Part shown: positions 16,328 to 25,455 of the stretch, piece by piece
Layout of the letters: every line of letters begins with the position of its first letter
Position numbering within the stretch: the stretch's first letter is position 1
Origin: Streptomyces sp. A1136
Lineage (GTDB): Bacteria > Actinomycetota > Actinomycetes > Streptomycetales > Streptomycetaceae
DNA: 64,000 nt
Assembly: GCF_004795055.1 (NCBI RefSeq)
Contig: NZ_SSBJ01000027.1
Location: 52,576 to 116,575, forward strand
Direction of reading: 5' to 3'
Made by a program: the position numbers and the translations under genes
Notes under the pieces: generated by a model
The model's database searches: none
Seen by the model: only the letters and a program-made list of their open reading frames with translations
What the model was told of the DNA's origin: nothing

Positions 16328-16606
16328 CAGCACCGGACGCACCACAAGGTCGGCACCGAAGCAGACGCGTGGGATGAGCCGCAGGCGAACCGCCACCCGT
16401 CACCGCAGGACATGAGTAGGGTCTCGCATGCCCTATCACCTGCGATCTTCTTCGAGTCCGGCGTTCCGCACACGCCTCTGTGGCCCGGCCCCAGTAGCGA
16501 TCCGGACCTCGACAACCCCTACGGCTCTCCCTGTGAACCGGAAAAACTGCCCATCAGCGGGGTCCATCGAGGTCGGTCACGGCCTCGATGGACCAACCGG
16601 CCATAT

Positions 16607-16921
16607 TCAGAGACGGTGCCCATGGGCGGCGAGCCAACGGTGGACGGCCGCTTTGTCCGAGACGCTGATGCGGGCGGGACCGCTCCGGCTCGGACCCTCC
16701 TCCTCATTGAACGCCGTCTCGGTGACACGAGCCGTCACCCAATCGGCCAACTCCGAGGCGGCCTCGGCTGACAGGCACCGGTGTTCCCAGTCCTTCGCGG
16801 CTCCGCGGGACGCGGGCGAATCGTGCGACTGCGCCTCCTGCAGCCACACCGGCACGAGCCGTTCGACGACCTGCTCATCCGACTGCGCGGCGGGCTCCTC
16901 GCCTGAATCACTCATCCTCAT
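16607..16921 (-). CDS. Hypothetical acidic protein
   Basis: This ~104-residue soluble protein begins MRMSDSGEEPAAQSDEQVVE. The sequence is helical and amphipathic with RLVPVWLQEAQSHD, CLSAEAASELADWVTARVTE and a terminal AVHRWLAAHGHRL. ATGs occur at 16921 and 16915. No conserved family is recognised and neighbours give no clue. Coding character (GC-rich third positions, no internal stops) supports it. Confidence 0.5.
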   Translation of the reverse strand: MRMSDSGEEPAAQSDEQVVERLVPVWLQEAQSHDSPASRGAAKDWEHRCLSAEAASELADWVTARVTETAFNEEEGPSRSGPARISVSDKAAVHRWLAAHGHRL

Positions 16922-17127
16922 ACGCTGACAGCTCAGGCCCAGAGCGCCGTCTTCACACCCCGCCTGATCCCCCTGATGCCACATCACGGACGCTCCGAAC
17001 GCGCCTGGGGGGGGAGCTTTGGCCGACCGAGTACTGCCAGGTCGAAGTGAACCCGCGTCAGCTCGACCGTGCCATCTACCGAGCCGGTCCGGGTTTCGAT
17101 GGACGCGTTCGCGTCCCCGAGTCACCG

Positions 17128-17682
17128 CTACAGCATCGGGTAGGAGTCGAGGAACGATGTCCAGAACCCGCTTTTGAACGGCAGGGGATCCCAGCGCTCC
17201 ATCCCCTCGCGGACAATCTCCTCGATGTCGGCCCAGTCGTTGGGATCCGGGCGCTCGCCCGACCCGGGGCGCTCGACCTCGAACTTGTAGACGAGGTAGC
17301 TGAGCGATGACACGTCCCCATGGATCACCTCGTACTCGATCTCGGCATCGGGGTCGCTGACCCAGATCGTCCCGTCGCCGAGGTGCACGAAGACAACCGC
17401 CTGGAAGAGCATGCCCAGCGGCTGAAGCCTGCCGAACGGGGTGTCCACGGGACGGGAGTCCAGATCCTTCGCGAAGGCCGTGTCCGGGCTCGAAGGGTTC
17501 CGGTCCGCCAGCCCGTCGAGGATGCGAAACAGCCCCTTGGAGTGAGGGATCCCGACCTGGGTCGCGAAGCGTGCGCCGTCGTCGTTCGACCAGACGCGTG
17601 CCGCCATATCCGACCTGAACCGCAGCAGTTCGCCGGGTGCGGCCCGCTCAACGAGCACGGGCCACTCAATGCCTACCAGCAA
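17128..17682 (-). CDS. SUKH-4 family immunity protein
   Basis: This 184-residue protein resembles the SUKH-4 branch of the SMI1/KNR4 superfamily. GIPHSKGLFRILDG, DGTIWVSDPDAEIEYEVIHG and DVSSLSYLVYKFE align with the family core. SUKH proteins are immunity factors against polymorphic nuclease or deaminase toxins, or promiscuous antitoxins. No toxin ORF, WXG100 gene or secretion component lies nearby, so it is an orphan here. The start at 17682 is assumed; no strong ribosome-binding site. Confidence 0.75.
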   Translation of the reverse strand: MLVGIEWPVLVERAAPGELLRFRSDMAARVWSNDDGARFATQVGIPHSKGLFRILDGLADRNPSSPDTAFAKDLDSRPVDTPFGRLQPLGMLFQAVVFVHLGDGTIWVSDPDAEIEYEVIHGDVSSLSYLVYKFEVERPGSGERPDPNDWADIEEIVREGMERWDPLPFKSGFWTSFLDSYPML

Positions 17683-17864
17683 CGATCGTCATCCTTCATC
17701 CGTGGAACAGCCGGGCACCGGGGCCGACTCGCGGCCACGGTACCGGCACCGCGACAGCCCCGACACTACTGCGCTCGCGTCGCCCGCCCACCGCCGGCGC
17801 TGTGCGAGGGCGCGCGTATCGACGCCCCCTCCTCCATGCCGGTAAAGCTCGGACAGGCGTGGCC

Positions 17865-18443
17865 TCAGTCTTGTTCGTGCGTGATCGCGGGTACGGGCGC
17901 CGACGTGGAAGCCTGGCCCAGTGCCGAGGGCAGTGCCGACCGGGCGGCCCGGCGCCGGGCGGCCAGGGACTCGCGGGCGGCCTCGCGGGCGTGACGGCGC
18001 CGCCAGTACGGGTTGTCGTGCGGCAACTTGCTCGACACCCGGCCGTACATGCCGAAGCAGGCGATGAGCAGCCCCATGACGAAGCTGAAGATCACATTGG
18101 TCACGCCGAAGTCCAGGACGTTGGCGGGGCGGTCCAGCACGAAGATGTGGAAGAAGCCGCTGAGCACGAACAGCGTGCCGATCGTCATGTTGAGCGTCGA
18201 CGCGACGTTTCCGCCGATCACGGCGCCGCCGATCAGGACGAGACCCACGACGACCGAGATCAGGCTGAGCACGCCGTTCGTCGACATCCCCGCGATGCTG
18301 GTCCCCTCGGTGTCGAAGGGGCTGAGCTGGTCCGCGAAGCCGAGACAGCCGAAGACCAGCAAGATGACTCCGCACAGCCCGGCTCCGTACCGGTACACCT
18401 GCGCCAACCGGTGATCGACGGGAAGTTCTTCGCGAAGCCTCAT
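17865..18443 (-). CDS. DUF4383 membrane protein
   Basis: This 192-residue protein has four predicted transmembrane helices. They lie around YGAGLCGVILLVFGCLGF, VLSLISVVVGLVLIGGAV, TIGTLFVLSGFFHIFVL and VTNVIFSFVMGLLIACFG. DRPANVLDFGVTNV matches the DUF4383 signature. The C-terminus is Arg/Ala-rich and cytoplasmic. Function unknown; the family is widespread in actinobacteria. The RLAQVYRYGAGL start and a GGGAAAGAGGG motif upstream support the ATG at 18443. Confidence 0.85.
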   Translation of the reverse strand: MRLREELPVDHRLAQVYRYGAGLCGVILLVFGCLGFADQLSPFDTEGTSIAGMSTNGVLSLISVVVGLVLIGGAVIGGNVASTLNMTIGTLFVLSGFFHIFVLDRPANVLDFGVTNVIFSFVMGLLIACFGMYGRVSSKLPHDNPYWRRRHAREAARESLAARRRAARSALPSALGQASTSAPVPAITHEQD

Positions 18444-19347
18444 GACGTGCCCTCTTTCCCATGCCCGGAAGTGACCCGCCGCGACGGCGTCGGTACATTT
18501 GGCCTGCTTTCACCCTGATTTCTCCCGGAGCGAGGCGATCGGTTGCATCGACTCAGGAGTCATGGCGAGGCGGCTCACGGGCGGGGTCGGCGGTGGGGAC
18601 CGTTGTGCTCTCAGCTGGGCTTTCGGCTCGTCCGTCCGGTGCGCCCTTCGCGGCGGTGCCGTCGAGCCGACCGGTGCCGCGTCGACACCCGCCCCGGTCC
18701 GCCGCTTCCCGACCGCGCGCAGGTGCCGCGATTTCGCCGCTGACGTGGGGCCCCGCGCGGTCGACGCCCTTACCGCACGTGCTCGCGTCGATCCGGTCGT
18801 CGAGGGACGTGCCGTTCGTACGGGCCTCGCGAAACTGGCCGGCCGGGACCGGCCGGAACTCGCTGACCAGTTGCTGCTCTTGGTCGAGGTGCGACGGCGG
18901 TGGCCGCCCTCGCACCCGGCCCCGAACCGGCCCACCGCGCCCGCGCCGCGGCGCCGTCCTGGCGGCAGCGGCCAAGGCCTGATGGCGGGGTGAGGCGGGG
19001 CGGGAGAAGCGGCAGTTGCGGACCGCCTGTGGCGCACTCCCAAGCCGGGCCCGTGGCCCACTGCGCCCCCTTGTTCCCCGGTGCGGACCCGGGACCGGAC
19101 TACCGGTCATCATCAGGGGCAGCCGGTGGCAACGAAACGGCGGCCACCACCCGAGCGACCTGCCCGCCGGCACGGCCGCGCCGGACGCCTCCGCCTTGGC
19201 TCCGGACGTTGCCGGGTGGCGTTCGTGTGGCCGCTCAGAGCCGAAGCCGACGGGTCCCCGGAAGGGCGTCGGCTCCGGCACATGCCGGCCTGGATCGCCG
19301 GCCGGAGCATCACGCGCGAAGCGGGACTCGCACCAAAAGGGTCGTGG
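18444..19347. other. Gene-poor stretch with unidentified coding-like segments
   Basis: On the plus strand, 18720-18900 reads RAVDALTARARVDPVVEGRA and RPELADQLLLLVEV with coding-like composition, but it has no start signal or family match and ends in Pro/Arg-rich sequence. The minus strand is open over 18553-19281 without recognisable domains. I treat the region as non-coding or decayed. Confidence 0.35.
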
Positions 19348-19764
19348 TCAGTCGCTGGACAGTGCCTGGAGGAGTTCGCCGACCTTGGGGTCGGGAAGGG
19401 CGCGGGCGACGTCGGCTTGGGCGACGATGCCCACCAGGCGGTGCCCGTCGATCACCGGGAGCCGGCGCACCTTGTGGGAGGTCATCGTGCGCAGGATCTC
19501 CTCGGCGTCGTCGTCGGCGCCGATCGTGACGGCCTCGCCCTGCACGAGCTCGCCGGCCTTCACCTGGGCCGGGTCCTTGCCGACGCCCAGCACCTTGACC
19601 ACGATGTCGCGGTCGGTGAGCATTCCTTTGAGCTTGTCGTCGGTGCCGCAGATGGGCAGTGCGCCGACGCCCAATTGCGTCATCTTCTTCGCCGCTTCCA
19701 GCACCGTCTCCTCCGCGCCGATGCATTCGGCGCTCCCGGTCATGATCTCGCGAGCCGTCGTCAT
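19348..19764 (-). CDS. Tandem CBS-domain protein
   Basis: This 138-residue protein consists of a CBS pair. CBS1 spans about 8-60 (IMTGSAECIGAEETVLEAAK, then GVGALPICGTDDKLKGMLTD). CBS2 spans about 75-130 (AVTIGADDDAEEILRTMTSH, VRRLPVIDGHRLVGIVAQAD). Such stand-alone pairs bind adenine nucleotides and are induced with hypoxia/dormancy genes in actinobacteria (compare Hrp1 of M. tuberculosis). GGAAGGAG precedes the ATG at 19764. Confidence 0.92.
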   Translation of the reverse strand: MTTAREIMTGSAECIGAEETVLEAAKKMTQLGVGALPICGTDDKLKGMLTDRDIVVKVLGVGKDPAQVKAGELVQGEAVTIGADDDAEEILRTMTSHKVRRLPVIDGHRLVGIVAQADVARALPDPKVGELLQALSSD

Positions 19765-20289
19765 CACAGCACTCCTTCCACCAGCGGATGCGGCCCCGCC
19801 CTCCGAGCGGCGCCACCAGGACGCACCACATGTGCCCCGACTGGCAGACGCGTAATGACACACCGCCCACCAACCACCCCGAAGTGCGTCTTCCTCACCC
19901 ATTGACCAACGAACCAACTGGCTCGACGCATCTCGTCCTGCCCGCCCGGCGCCGGGCGGGTGTGGGCCGGGTTGGTCGTCCGGGGACGTCGGCCGAGCCA
20001 GACGAGGTCGATGACGTACAGGCGATCCCTGGGCCGGTGATGCACAGGCGGCCGTCAGCTGCCCGACGAGACAGAGCGGATGTCCTCGCCTTCAGGGTCA
20101 CGGGAGGCGAGGTCCACGACATTGCGGACCGTCTCCCCGCCGTTCGGGCGTGGTCCGTCGGTCGGCCGGGCCGGTCCAGCCGGACCGCACCGGGGGGAGA
20201 CCCGGCGGACGCAGTTGCTGGACGCGCCGTAGCATCCGGGGTCCGTCGGCGTCGCCGGGACGGGCCCAGGCACCGGCCGACGGCAGAGT
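19765..20289. other. Intergenic, with 20-bp palindrome
   Basis: No supported gene. A perfect 20-bp palindrome (two 10-bp arms, CCCGCCCGGC and its complement, no loop) lies at 19941-19960, flanked by GACCAAC near 19903 and GTTGGTC near 19971. A minus-strand tail ending EGEDIRSVSSGS near 20055-20110 looks like a remnant C-terminus. Confidence 0.35.
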
Positions 20290-21856
20290 CCCCGGTTCCG
20301 CGAACGGCGGCGTGTCCTGCCGGCAGCGCGCTCCTTCGGGGGGCAGCGCGCCGATGGTCATGTACCGGACCACATGGCGCTTCACACACGCGCTCGATTG
20401 TCGAGGGCGGTGTGCCCGTAGCCGTCGAGCGTCAACAGCCGGGCCCGGGCGAGCTCGGCGGCCATCGCCTGCCCGGCACGGTAAGGGGTGGACGGGTCGT
20501 ACACGGAGTTGATCACCAGCACCGGGTGCGCGGTGATCCGATTCCACGGCCCCGTGTACGGGTCGGCGGCCCGGGCCGGCCAGGCGGTACAGGGCTCGTT
20601 CGCCCACACCCACCACCGGGCGAGCGCGCCGGACTCCCGCGCCGCCTGCTGCTCCAGTACCGGGTACCGCTCGGGTGAGGCGGGGTTGGGGCTCTCGGCG
20701 CACAGGACCGCCGGTGACTGCTCGAAGCCGGGATAGCGGGCGGCGCCGGACAACTCCAGCGGCTCCGCCGGTGTCCTCCCCTGCCACAACGACTCCAGGG
20801 TCGCGGCGGTTCCGCTCCAGCCGGGGTGCACGGTGTAGAGGCCGCCCCGGACCTCGCTCACGGCGCGGGCGTAGGTCCACTTCCCGACCGGCCGCTTGGC
20901 AAGGCGCGCCGGCAGTGAGTCGTACTTGGCCCGCGTCGCGGCCGGGCTACCGGCGGAGAAGGGGCAGCGGGACACCGGCGCCCGGCCGCAGAGTTCGAGG
21001 AACTGCTTGAGCGTGGCGGCGGAGCCGAGGTCCGATCCGAGGCGCAGGAACGTGTTCCGCTCCGGCTCGGCGTCCGACCCGCGGTTCACCCATGCCCGCG
21101 GGTCGACGTTCCCGTCGAGGACGAGCCGCCCGACACGGTCGGGGTACAGGTTCGCGTAGGTCGCGCCGAGGAGGGTGCCGTACGAGATGCCCCAGTAGCG
21201 CAGCCGGTCCTCCCCCACCGCGCGGCGCAGCAGGTCCAGATCACGGGCGGTGTCGGCGGTCGAGATGTGGCGCAGCAGCTCCGGATCCCGCCGCTCGCAC
21301 CGTCGGGCCAAGTCGGCGTAGGGGCGGTGTAGGCCCGTTGTTCCTGCCGTCCGACCGGGAACGGCGGGACCTTCTCGTGCCATGCGGTGGCCTGCGCGGC
21401 GGTGTCGAAACAGCGGACCGCTGTGCTCTGACCGACACCGCGCGGGTCCCAGCTGACGATGTCGTAGCGGTCCTGCAACTCCTGGGGGAACTTGCGGTAC
21501 AGCTCGGGCAGTCCGAGCGTGCCGGGGCCGCCTGGGCCGCCGGGGTTGAAGAACAGCGACCCGGCCGCGTGACCCCGGCCTGCCGCCCTGTGGCGGATCA
21601 CCGCCAGATCGATCATCCGGCCCGCGTGGGCGGCATGGTCGAGGGGCACCTTGGCCACCGCGCATTCGAAGCCTGCCTGCGCCGCTTGCGAGCACGGCCG
21701 CCAGCGCAATACGACGTCGGCGTCGCCACTGCCCGGTCCCCCGGCCCATGAGGGGCCGGCCGCCGACACCAGGGCGAGCAGGCACCCTGCCCCCAGGGCC
21801 GCAGCAGCACGCCACGACAGCGACTTGCCGCTCGTGCTCCCTCCGGTCGTACGCAT
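20290..21856 (-). pseudogene. Secreted tripeptidyl-aminopeptidase-like S33 hydrolase, frameshifted twice
   Basis: The N-terminal part (start 21856) has a signal peptide (ALGAGCLLALVSAAGPSWAG), then FECAVAKVPLDHAAHAG, SLFFNPGGPGGPGT and YDIVSWDPRGVGQSTAVRCF of the SlpD/TAP-like family. Near 21330 the homology moves to a second frame (PYADLARRCERRDPELLRHI, nucleophile motif WGISYGTLLGATYANL, acid INSVYDPSTPY, HxT LLTLDGYGHTALDN). Near 20395 it moves to a third frame, holding the C-terminal TAP domain (SACVKRHVVRYMTIGALPPE). Two single-base indels thus interrupt an otherwise complete ~510-residue gene. They may be true decay or sequencing errors. Confidence 0.8.
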
Positions 21857-22106
21857 CGCCGGCCCCTTAGGTGTGGGAGACCGGCAGACGCGGTGCGCGG
21901 GCCTCGTGTGTCATGACATCGGCGGCGGGTCAGCCGGGCAACCGGCGCGCGTCCGAACGGGTCCAGGCACCTTTGCCGGGCGGCTCGGGCCCCGCTCGCC
22001 CCCCGGGGAGGCCCCGAGCCGCAATGAGCCGTTCGTCCCGGCGGTGATGAGCCGTTCGGCCCAGCCGAGATGTCGCCGTACCGGGGCCGGGCTAGCTTCG
22101 GCAGAC

Positions 22107-23579
22107 ATGACCGCCATACCGAACGACCCTGGTCCCTCGCTCGCAGCGGAGGCCGAAGCCGGAGCGGGAGCCGCCTCCCGGCGCGGCCGCGCAGGCCACG
22201 GCACCACACGCCGGGCCCTGCTTGTCGCCGGTGCCGGGGTGGGGGCCGGACTCGCCGCAGGCTGCGCCCCGACGGGCGTATCCGCCGCGCCGGCGCCCTC
22301 GGGCGGCGGCTCCCCCTCACCCGGCCGCGCCACGGGCAACCCCACGCCCGGAGCCATGACGCTCTTCAAGGATCCGACGTACAACTTCAACGGCCTCCTC
22401 GCCCTCGGGGCCGCCGGCGCCGGCAGCAGCGAGGTCGGTGAGGTCCTCACCGCCGTGAACGCGATCAACGGCGCCGGCCTCTCCGCGCAGACGTACGTCG
22501 ACACCTTCCGCAAGCTCGGCGACCAACTGCTCAAGGCGCCTCCCGGCGCGCCCGCCGACAGCCAGACCAAGCGGTTCCGCGCCCTGCGCGCCGCCCAGTA
22601 CTACGGCCAGGCGCTGTTCTTCGTGCTCGGCTCCGACGACCCGGGCAGCGAGGAGAAGCTGTACAGGTCCGGGCGCAGCGCCTGGGACGCCTTCTGCGAC
22701 CTGTGCGAGCCCCCCGCGGTAAAGGCCACCGTCCCGTACGGCACGACACCTCTTCCGGTGTGGTTCTTCCGCCCTGACGAGTCGAACACGCCACGCCCGA
22801 CGGTGATCCTGACCAACGGCAGCGACGGCCAGAACGTCGACATGTGGACCTATGGTGTGCCCGCCGCTCTCGAACGTGGTTGGAACGCCCTCGTCTACGA
22901 CGGCCCGGGACAGGGCCAGTTGCTGTTCGTCGACCGGGTGGTGTTCACCCCCACGTGGGAGAAGGTGGTGAGCCCCCTGATCGACTGGCTGTCCGCCCGG
23001 CCCGACGTGGACCCTCGCAAGATCGCTTTGACCGGCCTGAGCATGGCGGGAGACCTCGCACCCCGGGCCGCGGCCTTCGACAACAGGATCGCGGCACTCG
23101 TCGCCATGCCCGGCTGCGTCGAGCCCTGGCTCGGATTCCCTCCGGAGATCCGGCAGATCCTCACCCCCAGCAAGGAGAAGACGAACGACATCTGGAACAA
23201 GGAGGTCGTTCCCGAACTGCCCGCGGATGCCGCCGCCGTCATGAAGAAGCGCTTCGAGCCCTTCTCCGTACCGGCCATGCTCGACGCACGCCAAGGCAAG
23301 CTGTTCACCGACTTCTACACGCCCGCCACCCGCGTCCGGGCGCTGTCGATCACCTCCGTCGTCGGCCGCATCAAGGCCCCCACACTGGTCCTGGACTACG
23401 ACGACGAGCAGTTCTACCCGGGTCAGCCGCGCAGACTGTATGACATGCTCACCTCGCCCAAGGATTACCTGAAGCTGACCGCGGCGGAGGGCGCGCAGCT
23501 GCACTGCTCGCCGATGGCGCCGCAACTGCACTGCGAGGTCGTCTTCGACTGGCTCCAGAAGACCGTCTCGGGCACCTGA
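22107..23579 (+). CDS. Secreted alpha/beta hydrolase (Tat lipoprotein)
   Basis: This 490-residue protein starts with a twin-arginine-like signal (TTRRALLVAGAGVGAGLAAG) ending in a Cys that fits a lipobox, so it is probably exported and lipid-anchored. The hydrolase domain (about 120-490) has VILTNGSDGQ, YDGPGQGQ, nucleophile motif ALTGLSMAGDLAPRAAAF, acid DYDDEQFYPGQ and a C-terminal EGAQLHCSPMAPQLHCEVVF supplying His. It resembles FrsA/dihydroxypseudooxynicotine-hydrolase-type enzymes; the substrate is unknown. It is followed after 45 bases by an SDR on the same strand, so they may be an operon. Confidence 0.9.
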   Translation: MTAIPNDPGPSLAAEAEAGAGAASRRGRAGHGTTRRALLVAGAGVGAGLAAGCAPTGVSAAPAPSGGGSPSPGRATGNPTPGAMTLFKDPTYNFNGLLALGAAGAGSSEVGEVLTAVNAINGAGLSAQTYVDTFRKLGDQLLKAPPGAPADSQTKRFRALRAAQYYGQALFFVLGSDDPGSEEKLYRSGRSAWDAFCDLCEPPAVKATVPYGTTPLPVWFFRPDESNTPRPTVILTNGSDGQNVDMWTYGVPAALERGWNALVYDGPGQGQLLFVDRVVFTPTWEKVVSPLIDWLSARPDVDPRKIALTGLSMAGDLAPRAAAFDNRIAALVAMPGCVEPWLGFPPEIRQILTPSKEKTNDIWNKEVVPELPADAAAVMKKRFEPFSVPAMLDARQGKLFTDFYTPATRVRALSITSVVGRIKAPTLVLDYDDEQFYPGQPRRLYDMLTSPKDYLKLTAAEGAQLHCSPMAPQLHCEVVFDWLQKTVSGT

Positions 23580-23624
23580 CGCTTCCCCACGTAATGGCAC
23601 CTCCCGGCTCCGTGAGGAGACCCC

Positions 23625-24368
23625 GTGACCGACATGCCCCGTCGGATTCTGGTGACCGGTTCCGCCGACGGCCTGGGACGCGCCGCAGCGCGTTCGCTGC
23701 TGTCCGCGGGACACGAGGTGGTGGTCCACGCCCGCGATCGGGGACGCGCCGCCGACCTCGCCCCACTGCTGGAGCAAGGGGCGGGGATCGTGGTCGGCGA
23801 CTTCACCGACCGCGACGCCGTACGGCGCATCGCCGCGGAGCTGAACGACGCACAGCCCCTCCATGCGGTCATCCACAACGCCGGCGTATGGAGCGGTCGG
23901 GCGGTCATGCCGGTCAACGTCATCGCGCCGTACCTGCTCACCGCCCTGCTGCGTGCGCCTCGACGACTGGTGTACCTGAGCAGTGGCTCGCATTTCGGCG
24001 GGCACCCTCACTCCTCGCCGGACGACGTCGACTGGCGAGGCGAGCACGCGGGCTCCTACGCGGACAGCAAACTGTTCGTGACGGCGCTCGCCGCCGCGGT
24101 GGTCCGCCTGCGCCCCGAGGTGCTGAGCAATGCGGTGGACCCGGGCTGGGTGCCGACGAAGATGGGCGGCCCGAACGCCCCTGACGACCTCGAACTGGGC
24201 CACCGGACGCAGGAGTGGCTGGCGTCGAGCGACGATCCCGAGGCCCTGACGAGTGGCGGGTACTGGTATCACCGTCAGCGCCGGGAGCCACACGCGGCGG
24301 TCCACGACCACGGGTTCCAAGACCGCCTCCTCCAGGCGCTGGCGCGGGAGACGGGAGTGTCCCTGTGA
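23625..24368 (+). CDS. Short-chain dehydrogenase/reductase
   Basis: This 247-residue classical-type SDR has ILVTGSADGLGRAAARSLLS (TGxxxGxG nucleotide site, 8-27), VHARDRGR, HNAGVWSG (NAG motif), VYLSSGSHFGG (catalytic Ser) and SYADSKLFVTALAAAVVRL (YxxxK). It ends with VDPGWVPTKMGG. GTG 23625 follows GAGGAG. The insertion before YADSK and the shortened loop suggest a small-substrate or retinol-dehydrogenase-like member. It likely acts with the hydrolase upstream; the pathway is unknown. Confidence 0.92.
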   Translation: MTDMPRRILVTGSADGLGRAAARSLLSAGHEVVVHARDRGRAADLAPLLEQGAGIVVGDFTDRDAVRRIAAELNDAQPLHAVIHNAGVWSGRAVMPVNVIAPYLLTALLRAPRRLVYLSSGSHFGGHPHSSPDDVDWRGEHAGSYADSKLFVTALAAAVVRLRPEVLSNAVDPGWVPTKMGGPNAPDDLELGHRTQEWLASSDDPEALTSGGYWYHRQRREPHAAVHDHGFQDRLLQALARETGVSL

Positions 24369-24464
24369 CCCGTCCGGCCCGGTGCGAAGTGGCCGCCGGG
24401 GCGGTGCGCGGTCGACGGAATCCGCCTGTGCCCCGACGCACGACGCGCCGCTACCCTGCACCGC

Positions 24465-25268
24465 ATGATCAATACATACGCGAGCTGTGACGACACCGGA
24501 GTCGCGATAGCCGCGGCAGGCGCCGGCGCGGACGTGGTGCGCAGCATGTACGGCAGGCCGCTGACCCGCGTCGACAAGGGCGCCGGCGACTTCGCCACCG
24601 CCGCCGACATCGAGGCGGAGCGGGCGATCCTCGACGTGATCCGGACCGCCCGGCCCGATGACGCGATACGCGGCGAGGAGGGCGGCGAACAGGGTGCTGC
24701 CGAGGCCGCGCGCCAGTGGCTGGTGGATCCGCTGTGCGGCACGCTGAACTACGCCGTCGGCACCATGCTGGTGGCCGTGAACGTGGCGCTGCGCGATGGC
24801 GCGGCGGCGGTGGCCGACCCGTTCAGTGGCGAGGTCTTCTTCACCGACGGCGAGACGGCCGCGGTGCGACGCGGCGGGGTGGACACGCAACTGGCGCCCA
24901 CGTCCGCCACCGGGCTGGTGGACGTCAACCTTGATCCGCCGTTCCCGGGCGCGCCGGGCCTGCGAGCCGTCGACCTGCTGGCCCACCCCGGATTCGTCGA
25001 CCGGTTCCGGCCACGCGTGGTGTCCACAACACTGGCTTTGGCCTGGGTCGCCGCCGGCAAACGTGCCGCGTACGTCACCGATGGCGGCGACCTGTCCGAG
25101 AGCGTCCACTTCGCCGCCGGCATCGCCCTGTGCCGTGCCGCCGGCTGTGTGGTCACCGGGATCGACGGCGCACCGGTCGGGGAGGCGGGCCGCGGACTCG
25201 TCGCCGCCGCCGACACCGAAACCCACGACCTGCTGATGACGCTGATCGGTAACGGCAGCCGAGGCTAG
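24465..25268 (+). CDS. Inositol-monophosphatase-like protein with altered metal site
   Basis: This 267-residue protein has the FIG/IMPase fold signature: KGAGDFATAADIEAERAILD (T-D region), IRGEEGGEQG (GEE metal ligand) and WLVDPLCGTLNYAVGT (normally WxxDPxDGTxNF). The second Asp of DPxDG is Cys here. The WD(V)AAG metal motif is SVHFAAGIALCRAAGC, lacking the Asp. So two of the usual Mg ligands are missing, while GEE remains. It may have lost phosphatase activity or use another chemistry. ATG 24465 lies 96 bases after the SDR on the same strand. Confidence 0.85.
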   Translation: MINTYASCDDTGVAIAAAGAGADVVRSMYGRPLTRVDKGAGDFATAADIEAERAILDVIRTARPDDAIRGEEGGEQGAAEAARQWLVDPLCGTLNYAVGTMLVAVNVALRDGAAAVADPFSGEVFFTDGETAAVRRGGVDTQLAPTSATGLVDVNLDPPFPGAPGLRAVDLLAHPGFVDRFRPRVVSTTLALAWVAAGKRAAYVTDGGDLSESVHFAAGIALCRAAGCVVTGIDGAPVGEAGRGLVAAADTETHDLLMTLIGNGSRG

Positions 25269-25283
25269 TACCCCGGTCCGTCC

Positions 25284-25318
25284 GGCCGCCACGCCACGTC
25301 GGTACCGCGGTGGCGGCC
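25284..25318. terminator. Hairpin between convergent genes
   Basis: GGCCGCCAC and GTGGCGGCC form a perfect 9-bp stem with a 17-base loop. It begins 15 bases after the IMPase-like stop and lies between it and the convergent lectin gene. Confidence 0.5.
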
Positions 25319-25455
25319 ATCGCGGCCGAGGCCGATCGCGCCTCGCGGGCGGGCAAGACGCGATCCCCACGGCCTACCGGCCTCGACCTGGGGCGAGACC
25401 GCAGGGGGCGAAGCGGCCCCATCGAGGAGCCGGCCGAACAACTGTCGCTGTGTGC

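Noticed and set aside
18499..18993. 164-codon plus-strand ORF
   Set aside because: Only ~50 central residues look protein-like, with no start signal and no recognised family.
22317..25370. 1017-codon open frame on the minus strand across the hydrolase, SDR and IMPase-like genes
   Set aside because: It is antisense to three genes with clear family motifs, is Arg/Gly/Val-rich without domains, and reflects the GC-rich third positions of the real genes.
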